Notes: generated by a model not told the origin, from the letters alone. A stretch of DNA of 64,000 nt from Grimontia sedimenti (GCF_011045095.1 NZ_JAALDL010000009.1:1-64000), one strand, 5' to 3'; positions 1 through 7,385 are shown, counted from the first letter of the stretch. Translations and numbers: made by a program.

Positions 1-58
1 CCTGGTCCTGGGTCCTGGGTCCTGGGTCCTGGGTCCTGGGTCCTGGGTCCTGGGTCCT
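1..58. repeat. Heptanucleotide tandem array (GGGTCCT)n
   Basis: About eight near-perfect copies of a 7-bp unit GGGTCCT, cut off by the left edge of the window. GGG recurs every 7 bases seven times (first at base 10, last at base 52) with 4-nt spacers, so the + strand fits the G3N4 G-quadruplex pattern. The array lies just 3' of the four-helix-bundle gene. Related arrays occur at 1903-1936, 7183-7289, and in degenerate form at 512-655, 7328-7385 and around 56.4 kb. Confidence 0.95.
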
Positions 59-70
59 TCAGGATTTTGT

Positions 71-460
71 TTAGTTTATTTTATTTTCAATACTGTAAAG
101 TGCGGCAGGCTCTTTCACGTGGCCAGTTCGATACTTTATTAATGAAGCTATCATTTTGCTTACGGATTTCGTTTTGGCTAAAAGGCTATTAGACATTGTT
201 TCGTCTAAGTAGCCGAAGTCTCGAGCGAGCAGAAGCTGAGTATATAGCTCTCCACAAGAGCCTTTGGCGATGTACAAAAACCTTACCGATTCTTTTATAG
301 TTTCCCGCTCTTCGCCTTCAGCAATATTTGATGGAACCGAAACAGCAGAGCGACGAATTTGGTCTTTGAGAGCGTAATCCTTGCAGGAACCTATCGCTTT
401 GTATGCTTTAGACGCAAGCGCAAAAGACTCTTGCCACACTCTTAGCTTTTCGTACTCCAT
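71..460 (-). CDS. Four-helix bundle protein (S23 / bAvd-like family)
   Basis: 129-residue protein with the conserved pattern of the family named after 23S-rRNA intervening-sequence proteins (TIGR02436): an N-terminal YEKLRVWQ segment, a central QIRRSAVSVPSNIAEG motif and an FLYIAKGSCGEL helix. Nothing in the sequence gives a specific activity. Family members include orphan chromosomal proteins and the Avd accessory proteins of diversity-generating retroelements, which bind nucleic acid; no reverse transcriptase or template/variable repeat is visible here. The gene sits between a perfect heptamer array on its 3' side and a degenerate one on its 5' side, suggesting the gene and repeats move or persist together (inference). 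ATG at 460 has a purine-rich AAAGAGTGG upstream. Confidence 0.88.
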   Translation of the reverse strand: MEYEKLRVWQESFALASKAYKAIGSCKDYALKDQIRRSAVSVPSNIAEGEERETIKESVRFLYIAKGSCGELYTQLLLARDFGYLDETMSNSLLAKTKSVSKMIASLIKYRTGHVKEPAALYSIENKIN

Positions 461-511
461 TTAGCCACTCTTTGCTTTTTAAGAATCCGCTTCTCGCTCT
501 TCCTAGGTCCT

Positions 512-655
512 ACTCTTTCAAGCCCTTCCCAGGCCCTATTCTTTTAAGCCCTACCCAGGGCCCAGGCCCGCTTTCGCTCTTCCCAGCCCCTGCTCTTTTA
601 AGCCCTTCCTAGGACCCAGGTCCGCTTTTCGCTCTTCCCAGGTCCTAAAATCGCT
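512..655. repeat. Degenerate heptamer / GCTCTTCC composite repeat
   Basis: The 202-bp gap between wza and the four-helix-bundle gene consists largely of imperfect copies of a composite made of GCTCTTCC, then TAGGTCC/CAGGTCC-type heptads, then TTTTAAGCCCT. At least three partial repeats with a spacing of about 40-60 bp are visible. The same GCTCTTCC plus CCTAGG vocabulary recurs at 7161-7200, 7328-7385 and around 56.4 kb, so this is one dispersed family. No ORF or hairpin terminator stands out. Confidence 0.75.
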
Positions 656-662
656 ACGCGAT

Positions 663-1858
663 TTATGGCCACGTCTTAACCCTTAATGCGCCTTCCGTTA
701 GCTCGTTGAAGCCAGTGATGGTTGGCAGTAGCTGACGGATGACTCGGTTCCAACGGGTGATTGGGGCCGCGGTGACGTAAACAATATCGTAAGGTTGCAG
801 TTCGAATTCAGTGCCGAGTACCAGTGCAGAGGCATCTTTGATATCAAGCTGATAAATACTCGCAATCTTCTGCTCTTGCTCTCCGCTCTGCTCTCTCTGC
901 TCTCTCTGCTCTCCCTGCCCTTTCTGCTCTTTCTGCCCTTCCTGCTTTCTCTGCTCGGAGCGAATTACAAACACGCCAGTGGCGTCGGCTTCCAGTTCAT
1001 TGATGCCGCCGACAGCGCTTAAGGCTTCGGTCAGACTCATTCCGGCGCGGTCAATTTTCAGCAGTTGTGGGTCGTTCACTTCGCCCATCACGAACACTTT
1101 TTGTGAATCGTTACGTGGCACATGGACGATGTCGCCTGGTTGCAGCAGGCGGTTTTGAGTCAGGTCGCCGCGTTGCATCAAGGCATGGAGTGAAACACTT
1201 TGCTCTACGCCGTTTCGCGTCAGGGCAACGTTTCGCCAATCCGCGTTTTCTGCCAAACCACCCGCATGGTTAACCGCATCCAACAGCGTGAGTGGAATGT
1301 TGGTAATAGCCTGTTTGCCCGGCTTGTTGACTTCACCGGTGATGTAGGTTTTTTGTGAGCGGAATGCCGCAATGTTCACGTCTACTTGAGGGGTTTCAAT
1401 AAATCGGGCCAGACGCTTTGCAATATCATCACGGATTTCGGTCACCGTTTTCCCTTCTACCGAAACGGTACCAATGTACGGGTAGAAGATGGTGCCATCT
1501 GCATGTACCCAGTTACCTGATTCGCTGGAGCTGCGGTAAGAGCCAGCTGGAATGGTGAGTTCCGGGTGGTCCCAAATGGTGACATTGAGGATATCGCCAG
1601 GGCCAACACGGTATTCATAGCGGGTGAGCGCGGCATCTAACTCTGGGTTGGATTGCGCAGCCACTTCAGCTTGTTTGAAAGAAGAAATGTTCGAAGGCTT
1701 CAACAGGTGAACATTCACCAGTTGATCAATGCTTTTTTCTTCTTCGTTGGTTTCGGTCTGGTGCTTATCACTCACTGATAAGTGGCTACCCGGCATGGCA
1801 CAACCAGCCAGGGATGTTGTAAGCAAAACGCTAATTACTACTTTTTTGAAATATCCAT
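663..1858 (-). CDS. wza: Wza-type polysaccharide export lipoprotein, start region frameshifted
   Basis: Outer-membrane polysaccharide export protein. It has a Poly_export domain ([21 protein letters not shown] onset; about residues 70-165 of the 387-aa open frame) followed by SLBB domains ([11 protein letters not shown] region). The open frame begins at TTG 1826 and lacks most of a signal peptide. Reading from ATG 1858 with one extra A in the A6 run (1842-1847 on this strand) gives [20 protein letters not shown], a textbook lipoprotein signal with Cys20, total about 398 aa. The unshifted frame stops at TAG 1840-1838. Residues about 289-320 are a Gln/Glu/Lys/Arg low-complexity insert. It lies downstream of an ops element at 2141-2152. 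The partner tyrosine kinase is not in the window. Confidence 0.85.
866..958. repeat. Pyrimidine-rich microsatellite inside wza
   Basis: The + strand shows serial CTGCTCTCTCTG / CTGCCCTTTCTG units, all pyrimidine except the G's. Read on the coding strand they give a run of about 32 residues composed almost only of Q, E, K, R and G. Such a run is not expected in the SLBB part of Wza. The unit resembles the GCTCTTCC motif of the nearby intergenic repeats, so it may be an in-frame derivative of that family (inference). Confidence 0.8.
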
Positions 1859-1902
1859 GCTTCTGACAACAGCTACTAGGTGGTTATAAAAGGGGAATAA
1901 GA

Positions 1903-1936
1903 TCTGGGTCCTGGGTCCTGGGTCCTGGGTCCTGGT
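1903..1936. repeat. Short heptamer array upstream of wza
   Basis: Four GGG triplets at 7-bp spacing (1906, 1913, 1920, 1927) plus a terminal GG, the same GGGTCCT unit as at 1-58. It lies about 45 bp upstream of the probable wza start ATG 1858, in the 5' leader of the wza transcript, where the RNA would carry the C-rich strand. Confidence 0.92.
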
Positions 1937-2540
1937 TGCAGTTTATCTGCTCTAGGTACGTCCTATCAGTAATCTCGACAATTGTGCATTGGTCACTTCT
2001 GCCGTTCTCGATGACCATTCATCAAAAATACGCGCCGATAATAATACATCAGTTAATAAATTGAGACTTAATAAGCCATAAAAAAGCGAGCTCGACTCGC
2101 TTTCGTGATCTTGCTTCACCATGTGTTCTGGAAATTTAGACACGCTACCGCCCTTAGGTGTCGTTCCTAATCCACGCGGTACGCTCTGCTTTTCGTGTTA
2201 AGTGTCACTTATTGGGCATATTGAGATGCAATCCGAAAACATGACCTCTCAATTGAGTGACAAGAGTCTTATTTTTGGCGGGCAGAGTTTAACACTATCT
2301 ATGCAGAAATTTGTACAGGGGACAGGTTATATTTTTTCTAAGGCGCACATTTGTTTCATAATGCAACCATTGGTTATATACATATGTTTTTATTGATTTT
2401 TATAAGAAGTGTGATTGCATTTCAAACAGCATCAGGAGGAAATATCAGCAGGTTAGGGGAAATCTGTCGTTGAATAGAGTGTCAAAAATTCGGCGAAACT
2501 CTTATTTTGACACTTCAAAACTCTCACTCGTAACAAATTG
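1937..2540. other. 604-bp non-coding region carrying the wza leader
   Basis: No convincing gene. A 63-codon leftward frame (2143-1952, GTG start inside the ops element, or 56 codons from ATG 2122) resembles no family I know and is best treated as an unproven leader ORF. The interval holds the ops/JUMPStart-like element at 2138-2190, and A/T-rich promoter-like sequence at about 2330-2410 that could serve the leftward wza unit. Two palindromes near 2478-2546 are listed separately. Confidence 0.6.
2138..2190 (-). promoter_or_regulatory. ops / JUMPStart-like RfaH recruitment element (wza unit)
   Basis: On the minus strand bases 2152-2141 read GGCGGTAGCGTG, the canonical ops core recognised by RfaH on the paused elongation complex. 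It is flanked by GACAC...GTGTC arms that can pair. The surrounding ~50 bp is alike in the copy at 33888-33940, and 25 bp around the core are identical. It lies about 280 bp upstream of the likely wza start, so wza and any genes beyond the left edge are probably RfaH-dependent. Confidence 0.85.
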
Positions 2541-2546
2541 TTACGA
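2478..2546. repeat. Two adjacent palindromes at a gene 3' end
   Basis: A perfect 10-bp inverted repeat AGTGTCAAAA / TTTTGACACT (2478-2487 and 2505-2514) and a perfect 8-bp palindrome TCGTAACA-AAT-TGTTACGA (2528-2546). The second overlaps the stop codon of the lipoprotein gene at 2541. Neither is followed by a clear T-run, so a standard terminator is not certain; they could be operator-like sites or a Rho-independent terminator lacking a good U-tract. Confidence 0.55.
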
Positions 2547-2900
2547 TTCAAAGATGGTTAGTTTACCCACATTCAGAGTAACACCTTTTTCGAGCAGCTC
2601 GACGTTTCCGTCTCCACATATGGTTAAGCGCACATGGGGCATGGGTTCATTCACATAATATTCGCATTTCTCAGTGCCAGCGCCCACGATACGACTGTAG
2701 ATCACCACGTCTTTCGCCATAACGGAAGGGGAAACAAAAACAAGGTGTTCATTCGTGGGGGAGACGTGCACTTTCTCTTTTACACCACTAGACCAATGAA
2801 TGACTGCGTTGTTATCAACATTTTCTCTTGGCGCATATCCGGCACATCCTGTTAAAAGTGCACTTAAAGCTGCTGTGGCAACATAAAGGACTAATCTCAT
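2541..2900 (-). CDS. Small predicted lipoprotein of unknown function
   Basis: 119 residues with a lipoprotein signal: short basic start, hydrophobic VLYVATAALSALLTGC and lipobox LLTGC with Cys19. The mature part has two further cysteines (CEYYV and LTICGDGNV), which may form a disulphide in the periplasm, and a beta-rich composition. I recognise no family. It stands alone, divergent from the yjbE-like gene, between the wza unit and the yjb operon, so a role in envelope polysaccharide traffic is possible but unproven. ATG 2900 has an AAGG ribosome-binding sequence upstream. Confidence 0.7.
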   Translation of the reverse strand: MRLVLYVATAALSALLTGCAGYAPRENVDNNAVIHWSSGVKEKVHVSPTNEHLVFVSPSVMAKDVVIYSRIVGAGTEKCEYYVNEPMPHVRLTICGDGNVELLEKGVTLNVGKLTIFES

Positions 2901-3127
2901 ACTTCAACCTTGCTGTTAAATTTGGCGCAGTCTACTTGCCTGCCTCTAATGAGCACAAGCTCAAAAATTTGAGCCTGCTCCAGCAATGTCTCAACTTTTT
3001 CAGAAAACCCCCAGAAATAGACGTTTCAGTCACGTTTTCGGTTTACTTAACCGTGGTATCTGTTTAGCATTTTATATACCTGATCATTTTTTTAGACAGG
3101 CGTAATACATTTGATACGGAGTATCCC

Positions 3128-3372
3128 ATGAAAAAACAGCTATTGCTGCAATCGCTGCAATGATGATGGCTTCGCCAGTAATGGCAGCTGAAGAAGTCGC
3201 AGCGACTACCGGTGGCTCTACCGGTGGTGTTGGTGCAACCGGCGCGGCAGTTGGTGGTGTAAGCGCAACTGCGGTTGGTGTTGGCGTCGCTGTAGTGGCA
3301 GCGACTGTTGTTGCTGTTGATGCAGCTAACAATGACACGGCAACGACCACCACTGTAACTGCAGCGAACTAA
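3128..3372 (+). CDS. YjbE/GfcA-like small secreted protein, frameshifted at its start
   Basis: First gene of the yjb-type operon. The ATG at 3128 is followed by an A6 run (3131-3136); in that frame translation stops after 11 codons. With one more A the frame reads MKKTAIAAIAAMMMASPVMA, a normal signal peptide, and continues to TAA 3372 (81 aa). The mature protein is Gly/Ala/Val/Thr-rich (GGSTGGVGATGAAVGG), as expected of the short, low-complexity YjbE/GfcA proteins that precede YjbF/GfcB. Function in the family is poorly defined (exopolysaccharide or group 4 capsule production). The missing base is probably a sequencing error; see the finding on homopolymers. Confidence 0.75.
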
Positions 3373-3390
3373 TCTGCTTTACCGTGTAAC

Positions 3391-3424
3391 AAAACCGGAC
3401 AGTGCAAGCTGTTCGGTTTTCTTG
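3391..3424 (+). terminator. Terminator-like hairpin after the yjbE-like gene
   Basis: AAAACCGGACAG-tgca-AGCTGTTCGGTTTTCTTG: an 8-bp stem with one G:U pair and a T-rich 3' side. It lies between the yjbE-like and yjbF genes, so it could act as an attenuator that makes the first gene more abundant than the rest of the operon. Confidence 0.7.
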
Positions 3425-3470
3425 TTTATAGCTTCCGCAGAAATTTTGCGTATGACAACGTTGTATTGAA

Positions 3471-4181
3471 ATGAAACATCCCTTTATCTTTCCGAAACTT
3501 GCGTTTCTTTTTCTCGCTGCCGCACTTTCCGGATGCAGCCAAAAGTATCAGGACGTTCAAGACACGATGTCACTGGCGCTGTCTGGGCCTGCAGATATTG
3601 TTCTGCCACCCGAACAGGTTATCGACCTGCCCTATGCCAGCATGTATGCAAAAGTTGAAAACAGCGCTCAGGCGTTCTTGGTGCTGGGCTTTGCAGAACC
3701 TACCCATTCTAAGGTTTCAGCGCTCGCTGGCGTTCATCGCTTAAAATGGCTTTCTGCCAATCATGAAATGCTGGTCACTGAACGTGGCCGTATCGTAAAA
3801 ACCATCAACCTTCTTGGTGGCAACCTGAGCGCGAGTTTCTCCTCTATGCCTGATCCTTTGGCGCTTGGCCTGCTGAAAGCAGATACCCCAAAAATATGGG
3901 AAAGACAGATTGACTGGCAGCCTGGCCATTTCAGCAGCGTCACCCTTAAATCTGAGTTTAAAGCCCAGGGCGCTCAAACCATTATGGTGAACGACAGCCC
4001 TGTTGAAACCTTGCTGTTTACCGAGTCGGTTTATGCGGTTGAACTCAACCAGCATTTTGAAAATAAATTTTGGCTACACCCTTCCAGTGGGCGTGTTATC
4101 GCCAGCAAACAATTCTTAGCGCCGGGATTGGCAAGTATTGATATCACCGTGCTGAAACCCTTTGCCGGGGAGTTACAATAA
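3471..4181 (+). CDS. yjbF: YjbF/GfcB-family polysaccharide lipoprotein
   Basis: 236 aa with a lipoprotein signal ending AALSGC (Cys22), then a domain typical of YjbF/GfcB (DUF2886), including PYASMYAKV, FLVLGFAEP and REGRIVKT-like TERGRIVKTINL segments. These proteins are outer-membrane-associated parts of the yjbEFGH (exopolysaccharide) or gfcABCD (group 4 capsule) secretion systems; their exact biochemical role is not established. It is followed by a GfcC-like gene, whose ATG 4183 overlaps the end of this ORF closely (translational coupling), and by YjbH, giving the standard family order. Confidence 0.85.
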   Translation: MKHPFIFPKLAFLFLAAALSGCSQKYQDVQDTMSLALSGPADIVLPPEQVIDLPYASMYAKVENSAQAFLVLGFAEPTHSKVSALAGVHRLKWLSANHEMLVTERGRIVKTINLLGGNLSASFSSMPDPLALGLLKADTPKIWERQIDWQPGHFSSVTLKSEFKAQGAQTIMVNDSPVETLLFTESVYAVELNQHFENKFWLHPSSGRVIASKQFLAPGLASIDITVLKPFAGELQ

Positions 4182-4182
4182 G

Positions 4183-5001
4183 ATGTTTACGTTTTCTTCC
4201 TCTCGCGCTCTGGCACTTCGCTCTGCGCTCTTTGCGTTGGTCAGCTTGCCTTTGCACTCTCAGGCCAGTGAGCAAACACAGGTTTATGTTTCTACGTCTT
4301 TAGAGAGCAACACGGCATTCACTGTTTCTTTTGATGCTGCGCCTCGTGTGTCCCAGCTGGTTTCTGAAGGTGCCAGGGTTATTCGCCCTCACCTCTTAAA
4401 CCAGGCACAAGCGCACCAAAGCGAGCTGATTTACTGGCAAGGCGCTTCACTTTTCAGCAATACGCTGTCAGACGCTACCACTGATCTTCTGGAAAGCGTG
4501 AAAGCGGATTTACACACCTTAAGCGCGGAGTGGGCTGATGATGCCGAGTACAAAGCATCTGTCGATGCGCTGATTGGTTATATCGAGGATTCCACTTTCC
4601 GCGAACGCCTGGATGTACCGCTGGATGAAGATTTTTATTTGATGGGCAGCCGCATTAACCCACTCGCTAACGGCGACCTGACACTGATTTTGCCGCGTCG
4701 ACCTGAGCAAGTGACGGTAATAGGCGCGGTGGTTGAACCAAAGCATGTGCCTTTCGCCACATTGACCGATGCGAACGGGTATTTGGCACACATTGACACC
4801 CTAAATACCTTCGGTATCAGCGAAGTGGCCGTTGTGGCTATGAATGGCGAACTAGCAAACCACAAGATCGCTTATTGGAATGGAGAGGCTCAGAACATTC
4901 CGCCTGGCGCGGTGATTTTCGTGCCTTTCCAGCGTTTGCCATTCGGCCTTTCTTCACTTAATGAAAAGCTTCCTCGTCTTCTTCAACACCGGGTTATGTA
5001 G
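4183..5001 (+). CDS. yjbG: YjbG/GfcC-family capsule biosynthesis protein
   Basis: 272 aa from ATG 4183; a start at 4162 is possible but would precede the signal peptide with seven extra residues and lacks the GGGGAG sequence seen upstream of 4183. N-terminal signal peptide (SALFALVSLPLHSQA), then a periplasmic GfcC-like protein. The C-terminal half (VTVIGAVVEPKHVPFATL...AYWNGEAQNIPPGAVIFVPF) resembles the beta-grasp SLBB-like fold known for GfcC. The expected job is in polysaccharide export across the periplasm together with YjbF and YjbH. Stop at 5001 is two bases before the next start (operon). Confidence 0.85.
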   Translation: MFTFSSSRALALRSALFALVSLPLHSQASEQTQVYVSTSLESNTAFTVSFDAAPRVSQLVSEGARVIRPHLLNQAQAHQSELIYWQGASLFSNTLSDATTDLLESVKADLHTLSAEWADDAEYKASVDALIGYIEDSTFRERLDVPLDEDFYLMGSRINPLANGDLTLILPRRPEQVTVIGAVVEPKHVPFATLTDANGYLAHIDTLNTFGISEVAVVAMNGELANHKIAYWNGEAQNIPPGAVIFVPFQRLPFGLSSLNEKLPRLLQHRVM

Positions 5002-5003
5002 TC

Positions 5004-7157
5004 ATGCACCGTCGTATTTTTAAGCTGTCTTTCTTATCTGTTGCGGTGCTGCATGCCTTACCGGCTTTGTCTGAAACCGTGCAAACCTTGCCTTACCAAC
5101 CGACTCAAAGTGATTTTGGCGGCGTCGGTTTGATGCAAATGCCAACCGGCCGCGTCGCCCCGGAAGGTGAGTTTTCCATCGGTGCAACTTTTAACCCAGA
5201 CTATCGCCATTACCACAGCTCCCTGCAACTCATGCCTTGGCTTGAAGCCACTATTCGCTACACACAGGTGCCTGAGCGCCTTTATAGCGGTGATGAGGGT
5301 TTCAGCGGTGACACTTATTACACTGACAAAGGCATTGATGTAAAAGTGCGCCTTTGGGAAGAAGGTTATTGGCTGCCTGAAACCTCGATTGGCCTTCGTG
5401 ATTTAGGCGGAACAGGCCTTTTTGATGGGGAGTATATTGCCGCCAGTAAGCATTTTGGACCGCTTGACGTCACCCTGGGTGTCGGCTGGGGCTACATTGG
5501 CAACAGTGCCAACCTTCGTGGCGATACCTCAAACGGTCTCGATTGTGACCGTGATACTTCCTACAAAGGCAAAGGCGGCAGCTTTGATTACAGCCGTTGG
5601 TTTACGGGCTGTATGTCAGTATTTGGCGGCGTGGAATATCAAACCCCGTGGGAGCCGCTTCGATTGAAGGTGGAATATGATGCTAACAACTATGCATCTG
5701 ATTTTGCGCCGGATATGGTTCAGGATTCAAACTTTAACTACGGCCTGGTATACCGCTTTGACCGCTGGGGTGATCTGCGCGCAAGCTATGAGCGCGGTAA
5801 CACCTGGACGCTGGGCTTTACCCTGAAAACCAACTTCAACACGCTTTCACAAAACTGGGTGGATACGCCAACGCCTGCTTATAAAGGTAAGCAAGAAATA
5901 GATGTGGCAGATATCGACTGGGACAAGGTTGCTGTCGATTTGGATAACATTGCTGGATATAGCGACACCAAAGTCTATGCTGACAATGAATCCGTGACCG
6001 TGGTGGGCAGCCAATCAAAATACCGAGACCGCAAGATTGCCCATGAAAAAGCGGCAATGATTCTGACCAACACAGGATCAACGGCATCTCAGTTTCATTT
6101 GGTTGAGCAAAGTGCTAACCAGCCCACCACGCAAACCGTGATTGATACTGCGGCCTTTGAAAAAGTAGCTAATCAGGAATACGTAGGCGCAAAGGTCACA
6201 GACGCCACCCAACTGGTTAGCCCAGCATCACCACGCGGTATGCTTCAAGCCGACACGGGTAAGCCTTGGTCGGTGAGCGTTTCACCGACGCTTCAGCAGT
6301 CAATTGGTGGTTCTGAAGATTTCTATATGTTCAATATTGGTGTTTCAGCCGGTGCCAGCTACTGGTTTGGCGACAATGTTGAGATCGGCGGCGGCGTTTA
6401 CGTCAACCTGTATGACAACTATGACAAGTTTTTGTACGACGTACCGCCAGACGGCACGGACTTGAAGCGCGTTCGCACCCTGGTTCGCCAGTACATTTCT
6501 GATAACCCTGTGCGTGTCAGCAACCTGCAGTTAACGGCTTTCGATAAGTTTGGGGACAGTATTTATGTTCAGGGTTACGGCGGCTATCTGGAAACCATGT
6601 TTGCAGGCGTGGGTGGCGAAATTTTGTATCGCCCACTCAACAGTAACTGGGCATTCGGTTTAGACATGAACTACGTGGCACAACGTGACCCTGATTCTAC
6701 CTTCGGAGTGTTCACCGAAGAGCGCCACTATGACCCAACAACCGGCCGCTACTATCGCGTTCAAACCGGCACACCGACCGGCCATTTCACGACGTATTAT
6801 CGTCCGGAGTGGAGCTGGTTCAACGATTTGCTGATTAAGGCAAGCGTGGGACAGTATCTGGCGGAGGATAAAGGCGTGACGCTGGATGTCTCCAAGCAAT
6901 TTGACAGCGGCGTGATCGCCGGCGCTTACATGGCGAAAACCAACCTTTCGGCAGAGGAATTTGGTGAAGGCAGCTTTAACAAAGGCTTCTACATTTCGAT
7001 TCCGTTCGACATTTTCACCATTAAGCCAAGCTCAAACCGCGCTTACATCGGCTGGACCCCACTTTCCCGCGATGGCGGCCAAATGCTGATCAGGAAATAC
7101 AACCTGTATGGCATGACGGATGCGCGTTATCCGGGGGCGGAGTTTACGAATAGGTAA
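5004..7157 (+). CDS. yjbH: YjbH/GfcD-family outer-membrane beta-barrel protein
   Basis: 717 aa with a signal peptide (FLSVAVLHALPALS) and the YjbH hallmark near the N-terminus: YQPTQSDFGGVGLMQMPTGR, then repeated amphipathic strands with aromatic girdle residues through to the C-terminus. Members are large outer-membrane proteins that act with YjbEFG in exopolysaccharide secretion. The length fits the family (about 690-730). It closes the four-gene operon; immediately after its stop comes GGAAGAGC and a long G-rich heptamer array, so the operon's mRNA would end in a (GGGUUCU)n stretch if not terminated first. Confidence 0.88.
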   Translation: MHRRIFKLSFLSVAVLHALPALSETVQTLPYQPTQSDFGGVGLMQMPTGRVAPEGEFSIGATFNPDYRHYHSSLQLMPWLEATIRYTQVPERLYSGDEGFSGDTYYTDKGIDVKVRLWEEGYWLPETSIGLRDLGGTGLFDGEYIAASKHFGPLDVTLGVGWGYIGNSANLRGDTSNGLDCDRDTSYKGKGGSFDYSRWFTGCMSVFGGVEYQTPWEPLRLKVEYDANNYASDFAPDMVQDSNFNYGLVYRFDRWGDLRASYERGNTWTLGFTLKTNFNTLSQNWVDTPTPAYKGKQEIDVADIDWDKVAVDLDNIAGYSDTKVYADNESVTVVGSQSKYRDRKIAHEKAAMILTNTGSTASQFHLVEQSANQPTTQTVIDTAAFEKVANQEYVGAKVTDATQLVSPASPRGMLQADTGKPWSVSVSPTLQQSIGGSEDFYMFNIGVSAGASYWFGDNVEIGGGVYVNLYDNYDKFLYDVPPDGTDLKRVRTLVRQYISDNPVRVSNLQLTAFDKFGDSIYVQGYGGYLETMFAGVGGEILYRPLNSNWAFGLDMNYVAQRDPDSTFGVFTEERHYDPTTGRYYRVQTGTPTGHFTTYYRPEWSWFNDLLIKASVGQYLAEDKGVTLDVSKQFDSGVIAGAYMAKTNLSAEEFGEGSFNKGFYISIPFDIFTIKPSSNRAYIGWTPLSRDGGQMLIRKYNLYGMTDARYPGAEFTNR

Positions 7158-7160
7158 TCG

Positions 7161-7289
7161 CGAGGAAGAGCAGGAAGAGCATAGGTCCTGGGTCCTAGGT
7201 CCTGGGTTCTGGGTCCTGGGTTCTGGGTTCTGGGTTCTGGGTTCTGGGTCCTGGGTTCTGGGTTCTGGGTTCTGGGTTCTGGGTTCTGC
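7161..7289. repeat. Long heptamer array GGGT(T/C)CT with GGAAGAGC leader
   Basis: Two GGAAGAGC-like units (7163-7180) precede about 15 units of GGGTTCT/GGGTCCT (7183-7289). GGG recurs every 7 bases along most of the array, giving several overlapping canonical G3N4 quadruplex motifs on the + strand. The array lies between the convergent yjbH (+) and MBL-fold (-) genes. Confidence 0.93.
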
Positions 7290-7327
7290 AGACAATTTAG
7301 AGGTGTAGGTTCAACGTCTAGCTTATT

Positions 7328-7385
7328 GCTCTCCTAGAACCCGCTCTTCCTAGATCCTAGGGCCTTCTTTTCCCAGGTCCGGCTC
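7328..7385. repeat. Degenerate heptad repeat overlapping the MBL gene 3' end
   Basis: CTCCTAGAACC, GCTCTTCC, TAGATCC, TAGGGCC and CCCAGGTCC units in series. The repeat runs into the MBL-fold gene: its last residues (AGPGKRRP) and stop codon are encoded by repeat sequence, showing the element replaced or extended the original 3' end. Confidence 0.75.

Noticed and set aside
1-58. Repeat array as a CRISPR array
   Set aside because: Units are 7 bp with no unique spacers and no cas genes nearby, so it is a simple tandem repeat.
71-460. Complete diversity-generating retroelement
   Set aside because: The bAvd-like protein alone is not enough: no reverse transcriptase, template repeat or variable repeat is seen in the window.
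795-1022. Leucine/serine-rich + strand frame inside wza
   Set aside because: It is the complement of the Q/E/K/R repeat; a hydrophobic appearance follows from the pyrimidine-rich strand.
2202-2396. 64-aa + strand frame in the wza leader region
   Set aside because: No family resemblance, no clear ribosome-binding site and no conservation evidence; probably chance.
7032-7308. Pro/Arg/Thr/Gln or Trp/Gly-rich frames across the 7.2-kb array
   Set aside because: They are translations of the heptamer repeat itself and overlap the yjbH end; no independent support.
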